From: PFL25 sp046260155
GTDB taxonomy: Bacteria; Chloroflexota; Anaerolineae; Anaerolineales; UBA4823
Assembly: GCA_046260155.1 (NCBI GenBank)
Contig: JBJYXV010000074.1
Span: 1-64,000 of the forward strand
Direction of reading: 5' to 3'
Length of the DNA: 64,000 nucleotides
Every line of letters starts with the position of its first letter. The first letter of the stretch is position 1. The notes beneath the pieces were generated by a model that did not search any database, was not told the DNA's origin, and saw nothing but the letters and a program-made list of their open reading frames with translations. Made by a program: the position numbers and the translations under genes. This document shows, in pieces, positions 37,172-45,294 of the stretch.

Positions 37172-37214
37172 GTGGGAAAAATGTGGGATATTGTGGGATA
37201 TATGTGGGATAAAT
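37172..37214. repeat. Four helically phased GTGGGA repeats
   Basis: GTGGGA occurs at 37172, 37183, 37193 and 37204, with spacings of 11, 10 and 11 bp; three copies extend to GTGGGATA. The equal spacing of about one helical turn puts all copies on the same DNA face, upstream of the leaderless -10 box of the dehydrogenase. Confidence 0.6.
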
Positions 37215-37282
37215 TCAAGCTGAATGAATCCTCCAGGCAGTGTATCAAAGGCGGCTTTACTTGTCAAACCCTTGTTTCAGCT

Positions 37283-38926
37283 TCACACTTCATCCAATAT
37301 CTCCCCCAGATAGCCCATCTCCACCAGGGCTGCCAGCACCTTCTCCTGAGCGCCAGCCTTAACGATCACCGTGGTAGGTCCCAACGGGTCTCCCAGGAAG
37401 CGAGCAGCCCGGGAAGCACGCATTGCTTCCAATATATCTGGTGAGCTCAATCGTAATACCTGCACCTGTTCGATCCTGGCTTGCCGGCCATGCTCTTTGT
37501 AACCATCCAACGCTGTTACCAGGTTGGGTGGCACCTGTTCGGCATGCTTGCGCAGCAGTGCCAGCAGTTGATCGATCGCTAACCCGTGCTCTTCTGCCCG
37601 TCTCAAAGAACTCGGTGTAATCTGGTAGAGGAAATCGCCACGTTTCAATTCGCCCCATTCACAAAAACGGGAGACCTGGTAGCGCACAGATCGCTGCGCC
37701 CGCCGCGGAAACACCAAGCGACCATCCGATCTTACGATCATCTTCTGGTCATCGCCTGGCAATCCTGGCGGAGATTCTCCATCGAGCAGTGCACCTGACC
37801 AGTTTGAGAAACGGAAGGCCGTCACAGGTCCATCCTGACCAGGGGCAGACAGGTCCAGGATGCCCAGCCAGTGAAAGAAACCAGTGATCATCAAACGCAG
37901 CAGCTGCCCATCTACCTGGTCCCAGCTCTCGAAACCACTCATGTATGTTTCAGTACCTGTGAGCCGGATAATCCAGGAATCGTAATCGCCAGCAGGACGC
38001 TGGAAATCGGGTTTGCGGTCGTGGACCGCGTTGATGAAAGCCTCCAACCCCCACCAGGTCCCAGCTGGAATTTCCCCCAGCAGCGTTATAACAGCCTGCC
38101 GTGTGCGAAAAGGATTAGTACTCCACTCACCTTCCAAGATCAGTTTAGGCAGCAAAGCCAATTCATTCAGCTGCTTGCTCTGCAACCACGCTGAAGTTAA
38201 TTGGGCCAGGGCTTGTCCCCGATCAATTTCGAGGAAATCACGAACCGCTTTCGGGATTGGGTTTCCGGAGTTATCCAGCAGGCTTGCTGCCCGGAGCAGT
38301 GATCTCAAGCTCTGCAACGAAGGTTGGTAATCGCCCGGGTAAATGGAGAGGGGTGCCTCGTCTTCTGGCAATCCCATACGCAGGGCTGCCAGCACAGTGC
38401 AAGCATCATCCAAAATGTGATCTGAAACTGGGTATTGATGAGCACGCTCCTCCGGAAGAGCCGCCCTTCCAAGTGGCCCCTGATCTGCTTCCCCCTCCAG
38501 GTCCATTAATTCTATTAGATCATCAGGGATATAAGCGTGTTCCTGTGCCCCATCGGGGGTTTCAAAAAATGCACGCCCGATCAATGCCCGGTAGAACAAG
38601 ATTTCTGCTGTTGAAATCGGGTTCAGGTCAGGCCGATCTCGATCCCTGCGCCCAGCTCCCATCTCTCTGACTTCGCCAAAGCGCCGCGTGAAGTTGGACC
38701 AGGTCATCCTCCCGCCGTTGGAGAGCAGATCTGCAAGCGCGGACTTTGCCTCGCCTGGCAGGTTTTCTATCAAGTCATTCAAATGCTGTCGATTCGCCAT
38801 CCAGGGGACAAGTAAATGGATACCCATCTGCAGATCTTTGGCGGAATAATTAATCCCCCAAGACTGCGCTACGATCTGCAAATATCCCGGGTCATATTTC
38901 CCTAGGCTTTGAGCGAGGTCGGGCAT
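37283..38926 (-). CDS. XPB/Ssl2-like helicase N-terminal domain protein
   Basis: 547-residue protein related to the helicase-associated region of XPB/Ssl2-type DNA helicases, without any ATPase motif: no Walker A GKS/T or DEAH box is seen. The N-terminal half is helical and resembles a winged-helix array (SALADLLSNGGRMTWSNFTRRFG, about residues 65-87). The C-terminal half has the conserved IVRSDGRLVFPRRAQRSVRYQVSRF region and ends with the VIVKAGAQEKVLAALVEMGYLGE module. Proteins of this kind sit beside full XPB-like helicases in actinobacteria and Chloroflexota; here no helicase is adjacent. DNA binding is likely, the cellular role unknown. A GAAAG ribosome binding site is weak. Confidence 0.75.
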   Translation of the reverse strand: MPDLAQSLGKYDPGYLQIVAQSWGINYSAKDLQMGIHLLVPWMANRQHLNDLIENLPGEAKSALADLLSNGGRMTWSNFTRRFGEVREMGAGRRDRDRPDLNPISTAEILFYRALIGRAFFETPDGAQEHAYIPDDLIELMDLEGEADQGPLGRAALPEERAHQYPVSDHILDDACTVLAALRMGLPEDEAPLSIYPGDYQPSLQSLRSLLRAASLLDNSGNPIPKAVRDFLEIDRGQALAQLTSAWLQSKQLNELALLPKLILEGEWSTNPFRTRQAVITLLGEIPAGTWWGLEAFINAVHDRKPDFQRPAGDYDSWIIRLTGTETYMSGFESWDQVDGQLLRLMITGFFHWLGILDLSAPGQDGPVTAFRFSNWSGALLDGESPPGLPGDDQKMIVRSDGRLVFPRRAQRSVRYQVSRFCEWGELKRGDFLYQITPSSLRRAEEHGLAIDQLLALLRKHAEQVPPNLVTALDGYKEHGRQARIEQVQVLRLSSPDILEAMRASRAARFLGDPLGPTTVIVKAGAQEKVLAALVEMGYLGEILDEV

Positions 38927-38957
38927 TCTTTCATTTCACAGGTAAACGGAAATTTAG

Positions 38958-39872
38958 TTAAATGATCAGTTCTAAAGCTGACGGCAGAATTTTGATCGAG
39001 AGTTCCCGTACATCGGTCCCAAAACCTGCATAAATTTCACCATCTGTATGGATCACTAAAGGCCGGTCAGATGTGATCGTTAATTCTCGAAATTTATTTA
39101 TCCTGACTTGAGAGAAGCGACCGTGTGTACCTTTCATCACTTCTGGAAGCAAGCGGAACATCATCGGACGGGATACCTTCGTTATGGCAGCATAATCCAG
39201 CCAGCCATCATCCACTTTCGCTTCAGGCGCAATGTGAAAACCGCCCCCTTCTCGGGGACCATTACAAAGCACGATCAGCAAATTCTCTTCATGCCAGCTC
39301 TCCTGATCCGATTCAAAAGTGATCAGCGCTGGGTCGTGATCGAGCATGATAGTCCGAATGGCTGCCCAGAGGTAAACCGGGAATCCACTCAGCACGGGCA
39401 CATTTCGAGAATGAATGGTTGCCTTTGCATCGAAGCCGATACCCAGGGTATTGTCCCAATATTCTCTGCGCGCACCGCTGGCTATCTCGGCAATATCGAT
39501 GAATTTTGGGTTCCCAGTAAACACCTGACGCATTGCTTGTGGTGGTTCGGTTTGCATACCGACATTACTGGCAAAATCATTGCCCGTGCCCACCGGTACG
39601 ATACCCAGGCGAGGTCTGCGTTCTTTTGGCACCTGCATGAGACCATTGATCACTTCGTGGGTGGTACCATCCCCGCCAACAGAAATCACGAGCTCATAAC
39701 CATCTTCAGCTGCCTGGCGTGCCAGCTCGGTGGCATGTGAAGGATAAACCGTCCCGGTCCAATCTGCTCCTCCATATTCCTCCACCACGGCGCGCAGGTC
39801 TGAGCCCCACCGCCATGCCCGGCCTAAATCCGCATTCGGGTTGATGATTAATTTCGTTCGATGTTGGGGCAT
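38958..39872 (-). CDS. Diacylglycerol kinase family lipid kinase
   Basis: 304-residue lipid kinase of the DagK/YegS/LCB5 family, which phosphorylates diacylglycerol or a related lipid with ATP. The catalytic domain starts at TKLIINPNADLGRAW. The nucleotide loop is ISVGGDGTTHEVINGL (about residues 64-79) and the second conserved block IVPVGTGNDFASNVG (about 92-106). The C-terminal beta-sandwich follows, with NTLGIGFDA and VLCNGPREGGGF. No membrane segment; peripheral membrane action expected. The gene is separated by only 5 bp from the upstream DUF429 gene (39878), so the two are cotranscribed. Confidence 0.9.
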   Translation of the reverse strand: MPQHRTKLIINPNADLGRAWRWGSDLRAVVEEYGGADWTGTVYPSHATELARQAAEDGYELVISVGGDGTTHEVINGLMQVPKERRPRLGIVPVGTGNDFASNVGMQTEPPQAMRQVFTGNPKFIDIAEIASGARREYWDNTLGIGFDAKATIHSRNVPVLSGFPVYLWAAIRTIMLDHDPALITFESDQESWHEENLLIVLCNGPREGGGFHIAPEAKVDDGWLDYAAITKVSRPMMFRLLPEVMKGTHGRFSQVRINKFRELTITSDRPLVIHTDGEIYAGFGTDVRELSIKILPSALELII

Positions 39873-39877
39873 ATCCG

Positions 39878-40648
39878 TTATGAATAGCGGCTCAAGATCT
39901 CTGCAGCCGGCAACACAACCTCTCCTTCCAGGGGATCACCAATAAATGAGATCTTGTCTGGATTATTACCAGCCAGCCAGGCAGTGTAAGCGGCAACCAT
40001 TGCATCGAGTTCTTCCACTGCATAGAGGTCTTCGATCGGCAGCACACCCTGCAGCAGCCGATGTCGGGTTATTTCCTCAAAAATATACATTGGATCAGGT
40101 ATATCGAGATCACATTTATAAAGGATCAGCTGTCGCTGAATGCGGCCTTCCAGGGTATGCTTCGAAAAGGGTAAAACTTCCAGCAGTACAGAAAAACTGG
40201 CATGCGGGTAAATTTCCAGGACCTGGTGGGCGGCATCTTTATTAGGAAAATTTCGATAATTTAAGTTCTTCAAACGCTTGTAAAGTGAAAAACCTTGCTG
40301 CATCCAGCGCGGGCATTCTTCCTCCTGCGAGGCAGTTTGTGGCATATAAATATTATGCTGCCGCAGCAGGTATTCTACAACCCGAAAATTTCTCCAACGA
40401 CCGGGCCGCGGGGAAGGAGAAAGGCGCTCACGCACTTCTTCCCGGTCCATCAAGCCTTTATTGGGAGAACGTGGTGCACAAATCGCAACCACAGCTGACC
40501 GCTGCCCGGCTATAAATGCCAGGACCTCCTCCATGTCACCATGGCCAATAGCCAATAAGCTGCGTTCTTGGTCCAAGGCAACATATGTGATGGGCCTGTC
40601 ACCAGCTGTGGGATCGATCCCCAGGAAGGTTGTATTACTGTAAAACAT
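39878..40648 (-). CDS. DUF429 (predicted RNase H-fold nuclease-like) protein
   Basis: 256-residue DUF429 protein. The RNase H-like start FLGIDPTAG (residues 8-16) with the conserved Asp, the VAICAPRSPNKGLMDREE block (about 56-73), CPRWMQQGF, and VLEIYPHASFSVL (about 142-154) are all family hallmarks. The late acidic LDAMVAAYTAWLAG helix supplies further conserved acids. The family is predicted to be a nuclease by fold only; no activity is proven. It is 5 bp upstream of the lipid kinase gene. No good ribosome binding site. It diverges from the aldehyde dehydrogenase gene across a 199-bp promoter region. Confidence 0.85.
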   Translation of the reverse strand: MFYSNTTFLGIDPTAGDRPITYVALDQERSLLAIGHGDMEEVLAFIAGQRSAVVAICAPRSPNKGLMDREEVRERLSPSPRPGRWRNFRVVEYLLRQHNIYMPQTASQEEECPRWMQQGFSLYKRLKNLNYRNFPNKDAAHQVLEIYPHASFSVLLEVLPFSKHTLEGRIQRQLILYKCDLDIPDPMYIFEEITRHRLLQGVLPIEDLYAVEELDAMVAAYTAWLAGNNPDKISFIGDPLEGEVVLPAAEILSRYS

Positions 40649-40762
40649 GTGGTTTTTATTGATCTCAATTTGATGATAGCTATTTAGAGTTTAGCGTAAA
40701 AGTACCCAAGTTGCAATAAGCAAATCAGGAAATCTGTCACCCTCAAAACCCGCCGCCAATCT

Positions 40763-40791
40763 TTGACTCCTCTGTTCGCCTGGACTATACT
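40763..40791 (+). promoter_or_regulatory. Sigma70-type promoter of the aldehyde dehydrogenase gene
   Basis: TTGACT at 40763-40768, a 17-bp spacer and TATACT at 40786-40791: one mismatch from each consensus and ideal spacing. The start codon at 40848 and its AAGGAG (40833-40838) follow. Confidence 0.75.
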
Positions 40792-40847
40792 TAATAACAA
40801 GGTAAACGTTATTCCCAGAAAAAGAACAACATAAGGAGATTGTGCCG

Positions 40848-42425
40848 ATGTCGGAATCTACATTTAAATTAACTTATGCTACCATGTTCAACCCTCCTGA
40901 AGAGCTGCACACCCGTTTTGAACAGGTTTTAGGTGAAGTTAAAAACCGTTTGGGACGGGAACATGGCATGATAATCAACGGAAAAGAACACTTCTCAAGC
41001 GAGAAATTTGAAGATCGTTCCCCTTCCAATACTGAACAGGTATTGGGCGTTTTTCAAAAGGGAAGTGCCCAGGATGCCAATGACGCTATTGCTGCTGCCA
41101 GAAGCGCATTCCCTGCCTGGAGCGGCCTGGATTGGCAAGAACGCGTCCGCCTGTTACGCAAGGCTGCTGAAATAATGGACCAGCGAACGTTCGAGATCGG
41201 TGCCGTACTGGCTTTGGAAGTTGGCAAGAACCGCATGGAATCATTGGGCGATATTGCCGAAACCGCCGACTTAATTCGTTATGCCTGCTACCAGATGGAA
41301 AAAAACGAGGGCTATGTGGTTGAGATGGGCCGTGATCCCCTGGTAGGATACACTGCAACTAACTTCTCGGCTTTACGACCTTATGGGGTCTGGTTAGTGA
41401 TCAGCCCATTTAACTTCCCGTCTGCGTTAACCGGTGGTCCTTCCGGAGCAGCGTTGGTGGCGGGAAACACAATTGTCATAAAACCCGCGACCGATACACC
41501 CTGGGTTGTGCGCCTGCTGGCCGAGTGCTTCCGGGATGCTGGACTCCCGGATGGAGTCTGCAACTATGTAACAGGCCCTGGAAGCACATTGGGGAAAGCT
41601 TTGATCGAGAATCCGGATGTGGATGGGGTTACTTTCACAGGTTCTTTCGACGTCGGCATGAGTATATTCCGTGAATTCGCTAAGGGACGCTATGTTCGCC
41701 CGGCTATTCTGGAATTGGGTGGCAAAAACCCAGCCATCGTTTCACGCAATGCGGATGTGGAGCGGGCAGCGATCGGTATTGTACGCTCAGCTTTTGGATT
41801 GCAAGGACAAAAGTGTTCAGCTTGTTCGCGGGTCTTCGTTGAGGAACCCCTTTACGATCAACTGGTCGAGAAACTCGTTGAATTGACGAATAAGCTGGTT
41901 GTAGGAGATCCTACCGAGCGCGAGGTCTACATGGGACCGGTGATCAACCACAGTTCCTATAAGGACTTCCAAGACTTCACCGAAGAATTATCCCAGGCGG
42001 GCACATTCCTCACTGGTGGAAAGATCTTGACCGACGGTGATCTCAGCAAGGGTTACTTCTGTGCCCCAACCCTGGTGGCAGATGTTCCTCTCGAACATCG
42101 TCTTTGGAAGCATGAGATGTTCGTGCCGATCACAACAATTGCCAAGGTCGGGGATTTGGACAAAGCCATGCAGCTCGCCAATGACGTCAACTACGGCCTC
42201 ACCGCAGGATTCTACGGTTCCCGCGCAGAGACCAAATGGTTTTTCGAGAACATCCAGGCCGGAGTCACATATGCTAACCGGCCGCAGGGTGCTACCACGG
42301 GCGCGTGGCCTGGTTTCCAGCCATTCGGTGGCTGGAAGGGATCTGGCTCATCTGGAAAGAATGCTGGCGGCCATTATTACCTGCCGCTCTACATGCACGA
42401 ACAAATCCAGACTACAATTGAATAA
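40848..42425 (+). CDS. Aldehyde dehydrogenase, 1-pyrroline-5-carboxylate dehydrogenase type
   Basis: 525-residue NAD(P)-dependent aldehyde dehydrogenase whose overall layout matches L-glutamate gamma-semialdehyde (P5C) dehydrogenases, the second step of proline breakdown. The catalytic Cys323 lies in GQKCSACSRVF and the general base Glu289 in LELGGKNPAIV. The N-terminal MINGKEHFSS segment and the C-terminal FGGWKGSGSSGKNAGG block are typical of this branch. The GTG at 40842 is only 4 bp from the AAGGAG, whereas the ATG at 40848 is well spaced, so I use the ATG. No proline dehydrogenase gene lies in the window, so another aldehyde is possible. A 13-bp hairpin follows the gene. Confidence 0.88.
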   Translation: MSESTFKLTYATMFNPPEELHTRFEQVLGEVKNRLGREHGMIINGKEHFSSEKFEDRSPSNTEQVLGVFQKGSAQDANDAIAAARSAFPAWSGLDWQERVRLLRKAAEIMDQRTFEIGAVLALEVGKNRMESLGDIAETADLIRYACYQMEKNEGYVVEMGRDPLVGYTATNFSALRPYGVWLVISPFNFPSALTGGPSGAALVAGNTIVIKPATDTPWVVRLLAECFRDAGLPDGVCNYVTGPGSTLGKALIENPDVDGVTFTGSFDVGMSIFREFAKGRYVRPAILELGGKNPAIVSRNADVERAAIGIVRSAFGLQGQKCSACSRVFVEEPLYDQLVEKLVELTNKLVVGDPTEREVYMGPVINHSSYKDFQDFTEELSQAGTFLTGGKILTDGDLSKGYFCAPTLVADVPLEHRLWKHEMFVPITTIAKVGDLDKAMQLANDVNYGLTAGFYGSRAETKWFFENIQAGVTYANRPQGATTGAWPGFQPFGGWKGSGSSGKNAGGHYYLPLYMHEQIQTTIE

Positions 42426-42458
42426 CCAGGTCTAGAAATTGAACAACTGCTGAATGGA

Positions 42459-42492
42459 ACAGGATAAGGGACACGATATTCCCTTATCCTGT
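42459..42492 (+). terminator. 13-bp perfect hairpin after aldehyde dehydrogenase
   Basis: Arms ACAGGATAAGGGA (42459-42471) and TCCCTTATCCTGT (42480-42492) with an 8-nt loop. It separates the dehydrogenase from the CoA-transferase genes, and argues that the open frame upstream of 42520 is not translated. No strong U tract, so it may attenuate rather than fully terminate. Confidence 0.6.
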
Positions 42493-42519
42493 CTGTGTAG
42501 GAGCATATCGGAAAGTACT

Positions 42520-43422
42520 ATGGGAAAATTAACCACCTTATCGGCTGCCATTCAAAGCCATGTCCATTCTGGAGATACAATCTATGCAGCTGGTTTTACT
42601 CATCTGATCCCCTTTGCTGCCGGGCATGAGATCATCCGCCAGGGATTGCGCGACCTGGTGATCGCCAGGGCAACTCCGGACTTGATCTATGATCAATTAG
42701 TTGCTGCGGGTTGTGCTCGAAAAGTCATTTTTTCCTACATGGGTAATCCCGGCGTGGGTTCTTTGCACGTCGTGCGCAGCGAGATCGAAGCCGGTAGGCT
42801 GGAATGGGAGGAATACTCACACTTCAGTATGATCACCCGCTTGCAGGCTGGTGCTGCCGGGTTGCCCTTTTTGCCGATGAATCCTACAGCCGCTCTGGAT
42901 TTAGAAAAGGCAAATCCGCTGTACCGCAAAGTTAAAGACCCTTATTCGGACCGGGAGGTCGTTACCGTCCCAGCGCTGAATCCAGATGTAGCCATCGTAC
43001 ATGTCCAGCGTGCGGATTCGGAGGGCAACGCCCACATCTGGGGCATCATCGGTGAACAGAAAGAAGCAGCCTTTGCTGCCAGGCGGGTGATCTTGACTGC
43101 AGAAGAAATCGTCAGCCAGGAGTTGATCCGCTCCGATCCTAACCGCACCTTGATCCCAGGCTTTATCGTGGATGCTGTCTGCCACGTCCCCTATGCTGCT
43201 CATCCCTCCTACACCCAGGGATATTATGACCGCGACAATGCTTTCTATTTAAAATGGGATTCGATCAGCCGTGACACCAAAACCGTCCAAACTTACCTTG
43301 AAGAATGGGTCTACGGGGTTAAAGACCGGGCTGATTACTGGCAGAAATTAGGTCCGGAAGTACATGCCCAACTCCAGGTCAACAGCCGTCCCAGTGAGCC
43401 TGTAAATTATGGTCGTTATTAG
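42520..43422 (+). CDS. CoA-transferase family I, subunit A
   Basis: 300-residue alpha subunit of a class I CoA-transferase (glutaconate/3-oxoadipate CoA-transferase-like). It opens with HSGDTIYAAGFTHLIPFAAGHE (split: the GD-x-I-x-x-G-F motif, residues 13-22, then PFAAGHE), and continues with VIFSYMGNPGVGS (about 71-83), PALNPDVAIVHVQRADSEGN (about 150-169) and AARRVILTAEEIV. The start at 42520 has GGAAAG upstream; the longer frame from 42454 crosses the hairpin. Subunit B follows at 43499, and both together form the working enzyme that swaps CoA between carboxylic acids. The acid pair is unknown. Confidence 0.88.
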   Translation: MGKLTTLSAAIQSHVHSGDTIYAAGFTHLIPFAAGHEIIRQGLRDLVIARATPDLIYDQLVAAGCARKVIFSYMGNPGVGSLHVVRSEIEAGRLEWEEYSHFSMITRLQAGAAGLPFLPMNPTAALDLEKANPLYRKVKDPYSDREVVTVPALNPDVAIVHVQRADSEGNAHIWGIIGEQKEAAFAARRVILTAEEIVSQELIRSDPNRTLIPGFIVDAVCHVPYAAHPSYTQGYYDRDNAFYLKWDSISRDTKTVQTYLEEWVYGVKDRADYWQKLGPEVHAQLQVNSRPSEPVNYGRY

Positions 43423-43498
43423 CCTCTGTCTCACTCCCGGATTTGGATTTTTCCGAAGAAACACACTCAATTGGTCAAAAGTGAAACTTTAAGAAAAT

Positions 43499-44269
43499 AT
43501 GACAAACGTACCTGATTATTCTTCTGCAGAACTGATGACTATTAACGCAGCCCGTCTACTGCGTGATGGGGATGTCGTCTTTGTAGGCGTCGGCTTGCCC
43601 AACCTGGCCTGTAATCTTGCCCGGCGCACCCATGCTCCCAACCTGCTGATGATTTACGAAGCCGGTGTAATCGGTGCACAACCAGAACGTCTCCCGCTAT
43701 CCATCGGAGATCCAACCCTGGTCAGCGGAGCGCTGTCGGTTTGTAGCATGTATGATATTTTCACACTTTACCTGCAGCGAGGCAACATCGATGTTGGATT
43801 CCTGGGTGGTGCTCAAATTGATCGCTTTGGCAACATCAACGCCACCGTGATCGGAGATTACCAAAAGCCCAAGGTCCGCTTACCAGGGTCCGGGGGAGCC
43901 ATGGAAATCGCGGCCTGGGCTAACCGTTGCTATATCATGACTCCCCACCAGATTCGCCGGTTCCCAGAAAAAGTTGATTTCCGCACTTCAGCGGGTTTCT
44001 TAAGTAGCAGGGCTGAACGCGAGGCTGCCAACCTGCGCGGCGGTGGTCCACAGGCAGTTGTCACAAATTTAGGCATCCTCGAACCAGATGAAACTGGGGA
44101 GCTTTGTTTAACTGCCCTACACCCCGGAATCGAGGTTGAACAGGTCCGCCAGAATACCGGTTGGGATCTTCAAATTGCCTCCCAATTGCAGAGAACCCTG
44201 CCACCTGGTCAAGAAGAGTTAACCATCTTGCGCCAGGAACTCGACCCCGAGGGCATATACCTCAAATAG
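43499..44269 (+). CDS. CoA-transferase family I, subunit B
   Basis: 256-residue beta subunit partner of the gene at 42520. The motif VFVGVGLPNLACNLARRTH (about residues 25-43) leads to the catalytic glutamate in YEAGVIGAQP (about 53-62), the residue that forms the glutamyl-CoA thioester. GFLGGAQIDRFGNINATVI (about 99-117) and RLPGSGGAMEIA (about 125-136) are typical of glutaconate CoA-transferase B-like proteins. There is no strong ribosome binding site, and 76 bp separate it from subunit A, so coupling is loose. Together with the lactate permease downstream it suggests fermentation-acid metabolism. Confidence 0.88.
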   Translation: MTNVPDYSSAELMTINAARLLRDGDVVFVGVGLPNLACNLARRTHAPNLLMIYEAGVIGAQPERLPLSIGDPTLVSGALSVCSMYDIFTLYLQRGNIDVGFLGGAQIDRFGNINATVIGDYQKPKVRLPGSGGAMEIAAWANRCYIMTPHQIRRFPEKVDFRTSAGFLSSRAEREAANLRGGGPQAVVTNLGILEPDETGELCLTALHPGIEVEQVRQNTGWDLQIASQLQRTLPPGQEELTILRQELDPEGIYLK

Positions 44270-44309
44270 AAAATCAATATAATTTAGAAAAGCATTTTCT
44301 AGCTATCTA

Positions 44310-45248
44310 ATGGACCTATCCCCACCTGAACAGCGCTCGCTCCTGCAGAAAATCTTTTCCTCTCCTAAAGAACCACGCTTGCGGGCTGGATGGAGATTGC
44401 TGCTGCAATCCTTACTGCTGGTGCTCTGCATGCTGCTGCTGGGTTTGATAGCCAGCTTGGGGTTTGGCATCCTCAATGAGATCCCGTATGCTGATCTGCT
44501 GCTCCTCGGCGCATTGGCAACTTGTCTGGCGGTCACCGCATCTGTCTACCTGGCTCGCCGTTTTTTTGATCACCGCTCTTTTACCAGCCTCGGTTTATTG
44601 GTTAACCGCCAGGCATTGATTGATATTCTGTTTGGGGTTGGTCTTTCTGGCTTGATGATGGGATCGATTTTCCTTGCTTTCTGGGCAATGGATTGGTTAC
44701 AGATCGAATCCTTTGCTTGGCAGGTTGAGAACTGGGGAAGTATGGCGGTTTCGGTCCTGGTGGTAGCAATCCTGTTCACCCTGGTCAGCTGGCAGGAGGA
44801 ACTGCTCAGCCGGGGATATTGGCTGCAGAATCTATCCGCAGGCTTATCCCAATCTCTGGGTGTCCTAATCTCATCCGCTTTATTTGCGCTGGCCCATTTT
44901 TTCAACCCAAACCTTGATTGGCAAGGCATTCTGGGATTATTCCTGGCTGGTTTATTCCTTGCTTATGGCTACCTGCGCAGCAGGCAGCTCTGGCTGCCGA
45001 TCGGACTGCACTTTGGCTGGAATCTCTTTGAAGGCACCTTTTTCGGTTTTCCGGTTAGCGGCCAATACCAGTACCAACTCATCCGCCAGACCACCACTGG
45101 TCCCGATCTCATCACCGGAGGTGCTTTTGGCCCAGAGGCTGGACTGATATTGCTGCCTGTGCTGATCCTCGGGACTGTAGGAATTTATTGGTTTACACAA
45201 AACAGGCCCCCTGCATACAGCAACCAGGTTAGCAACTTACGAATTTAA
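44310..45248 (+). CDS. CPBP (CAAX/Abi) intramembrane metalloprotease
   Basis: 312-residue integral membrane protein with about eight spans. The CPBP active-site motifs are all present: Glu163-Glu164-x3-Arg168 in WQEELLSRGYW, the His of ALFALAHFFNP (about residues 190-200), and the HFGWN motif (about 233-237). Family members are membrane proteases or peptide-processing proteins involved in immunity, prenyl-CAAX processing or cell-wall functions; the client here is unknown. TATAAT at 44278-44283 could be its own promoter. Its neighbours are metabolic genes, which gives no hint about its role. Confidence 0.88.
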   Translation: MDLSPPEQRSLLQKIFSSPKEPRLRAGWRLLLQSLLLVLCMLLLGLIASLGFGILNEIPYADLLLLGALATCLAVTASVYLARRFFDHRSFTSLGLLVNRQALIDILFGVGLSGLMMGSIFLAFWAMDWLQIESFAWQVENWGSMAVSVLVVAILFTLVSWQEELLSRGYWLQNLSAGLSQSLGVLISSALFALAHFFNPNLDWQGILGLFLAGLFLAYGYLRSRQLWLPIGLHFGWNLFEGTFFGFPVSGQYQYQLIRQTTTGPDLITGGAFGPEAGLILLPVLILGTVGIYWFTQNRPPAYSNQVSNLRI

Positions 45249-45294
45249 TCCATTTCAAAAATGTATTGGAACTAACCATGACACTGTAAATTAT

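Noticed and set aside
37172..37214. DnaA-box cluster or replication origin
   Set aside because: Repeats are GTGGGATA, not TGTGGATAA, and neither dnaA nor dnaN is nearby.
42454..42519. Longer N-terminus for CoA-transferase subunit A
   Set aside because: The extra codons are formed by the perfect hairpin 42459-42492 and do not match the family start.
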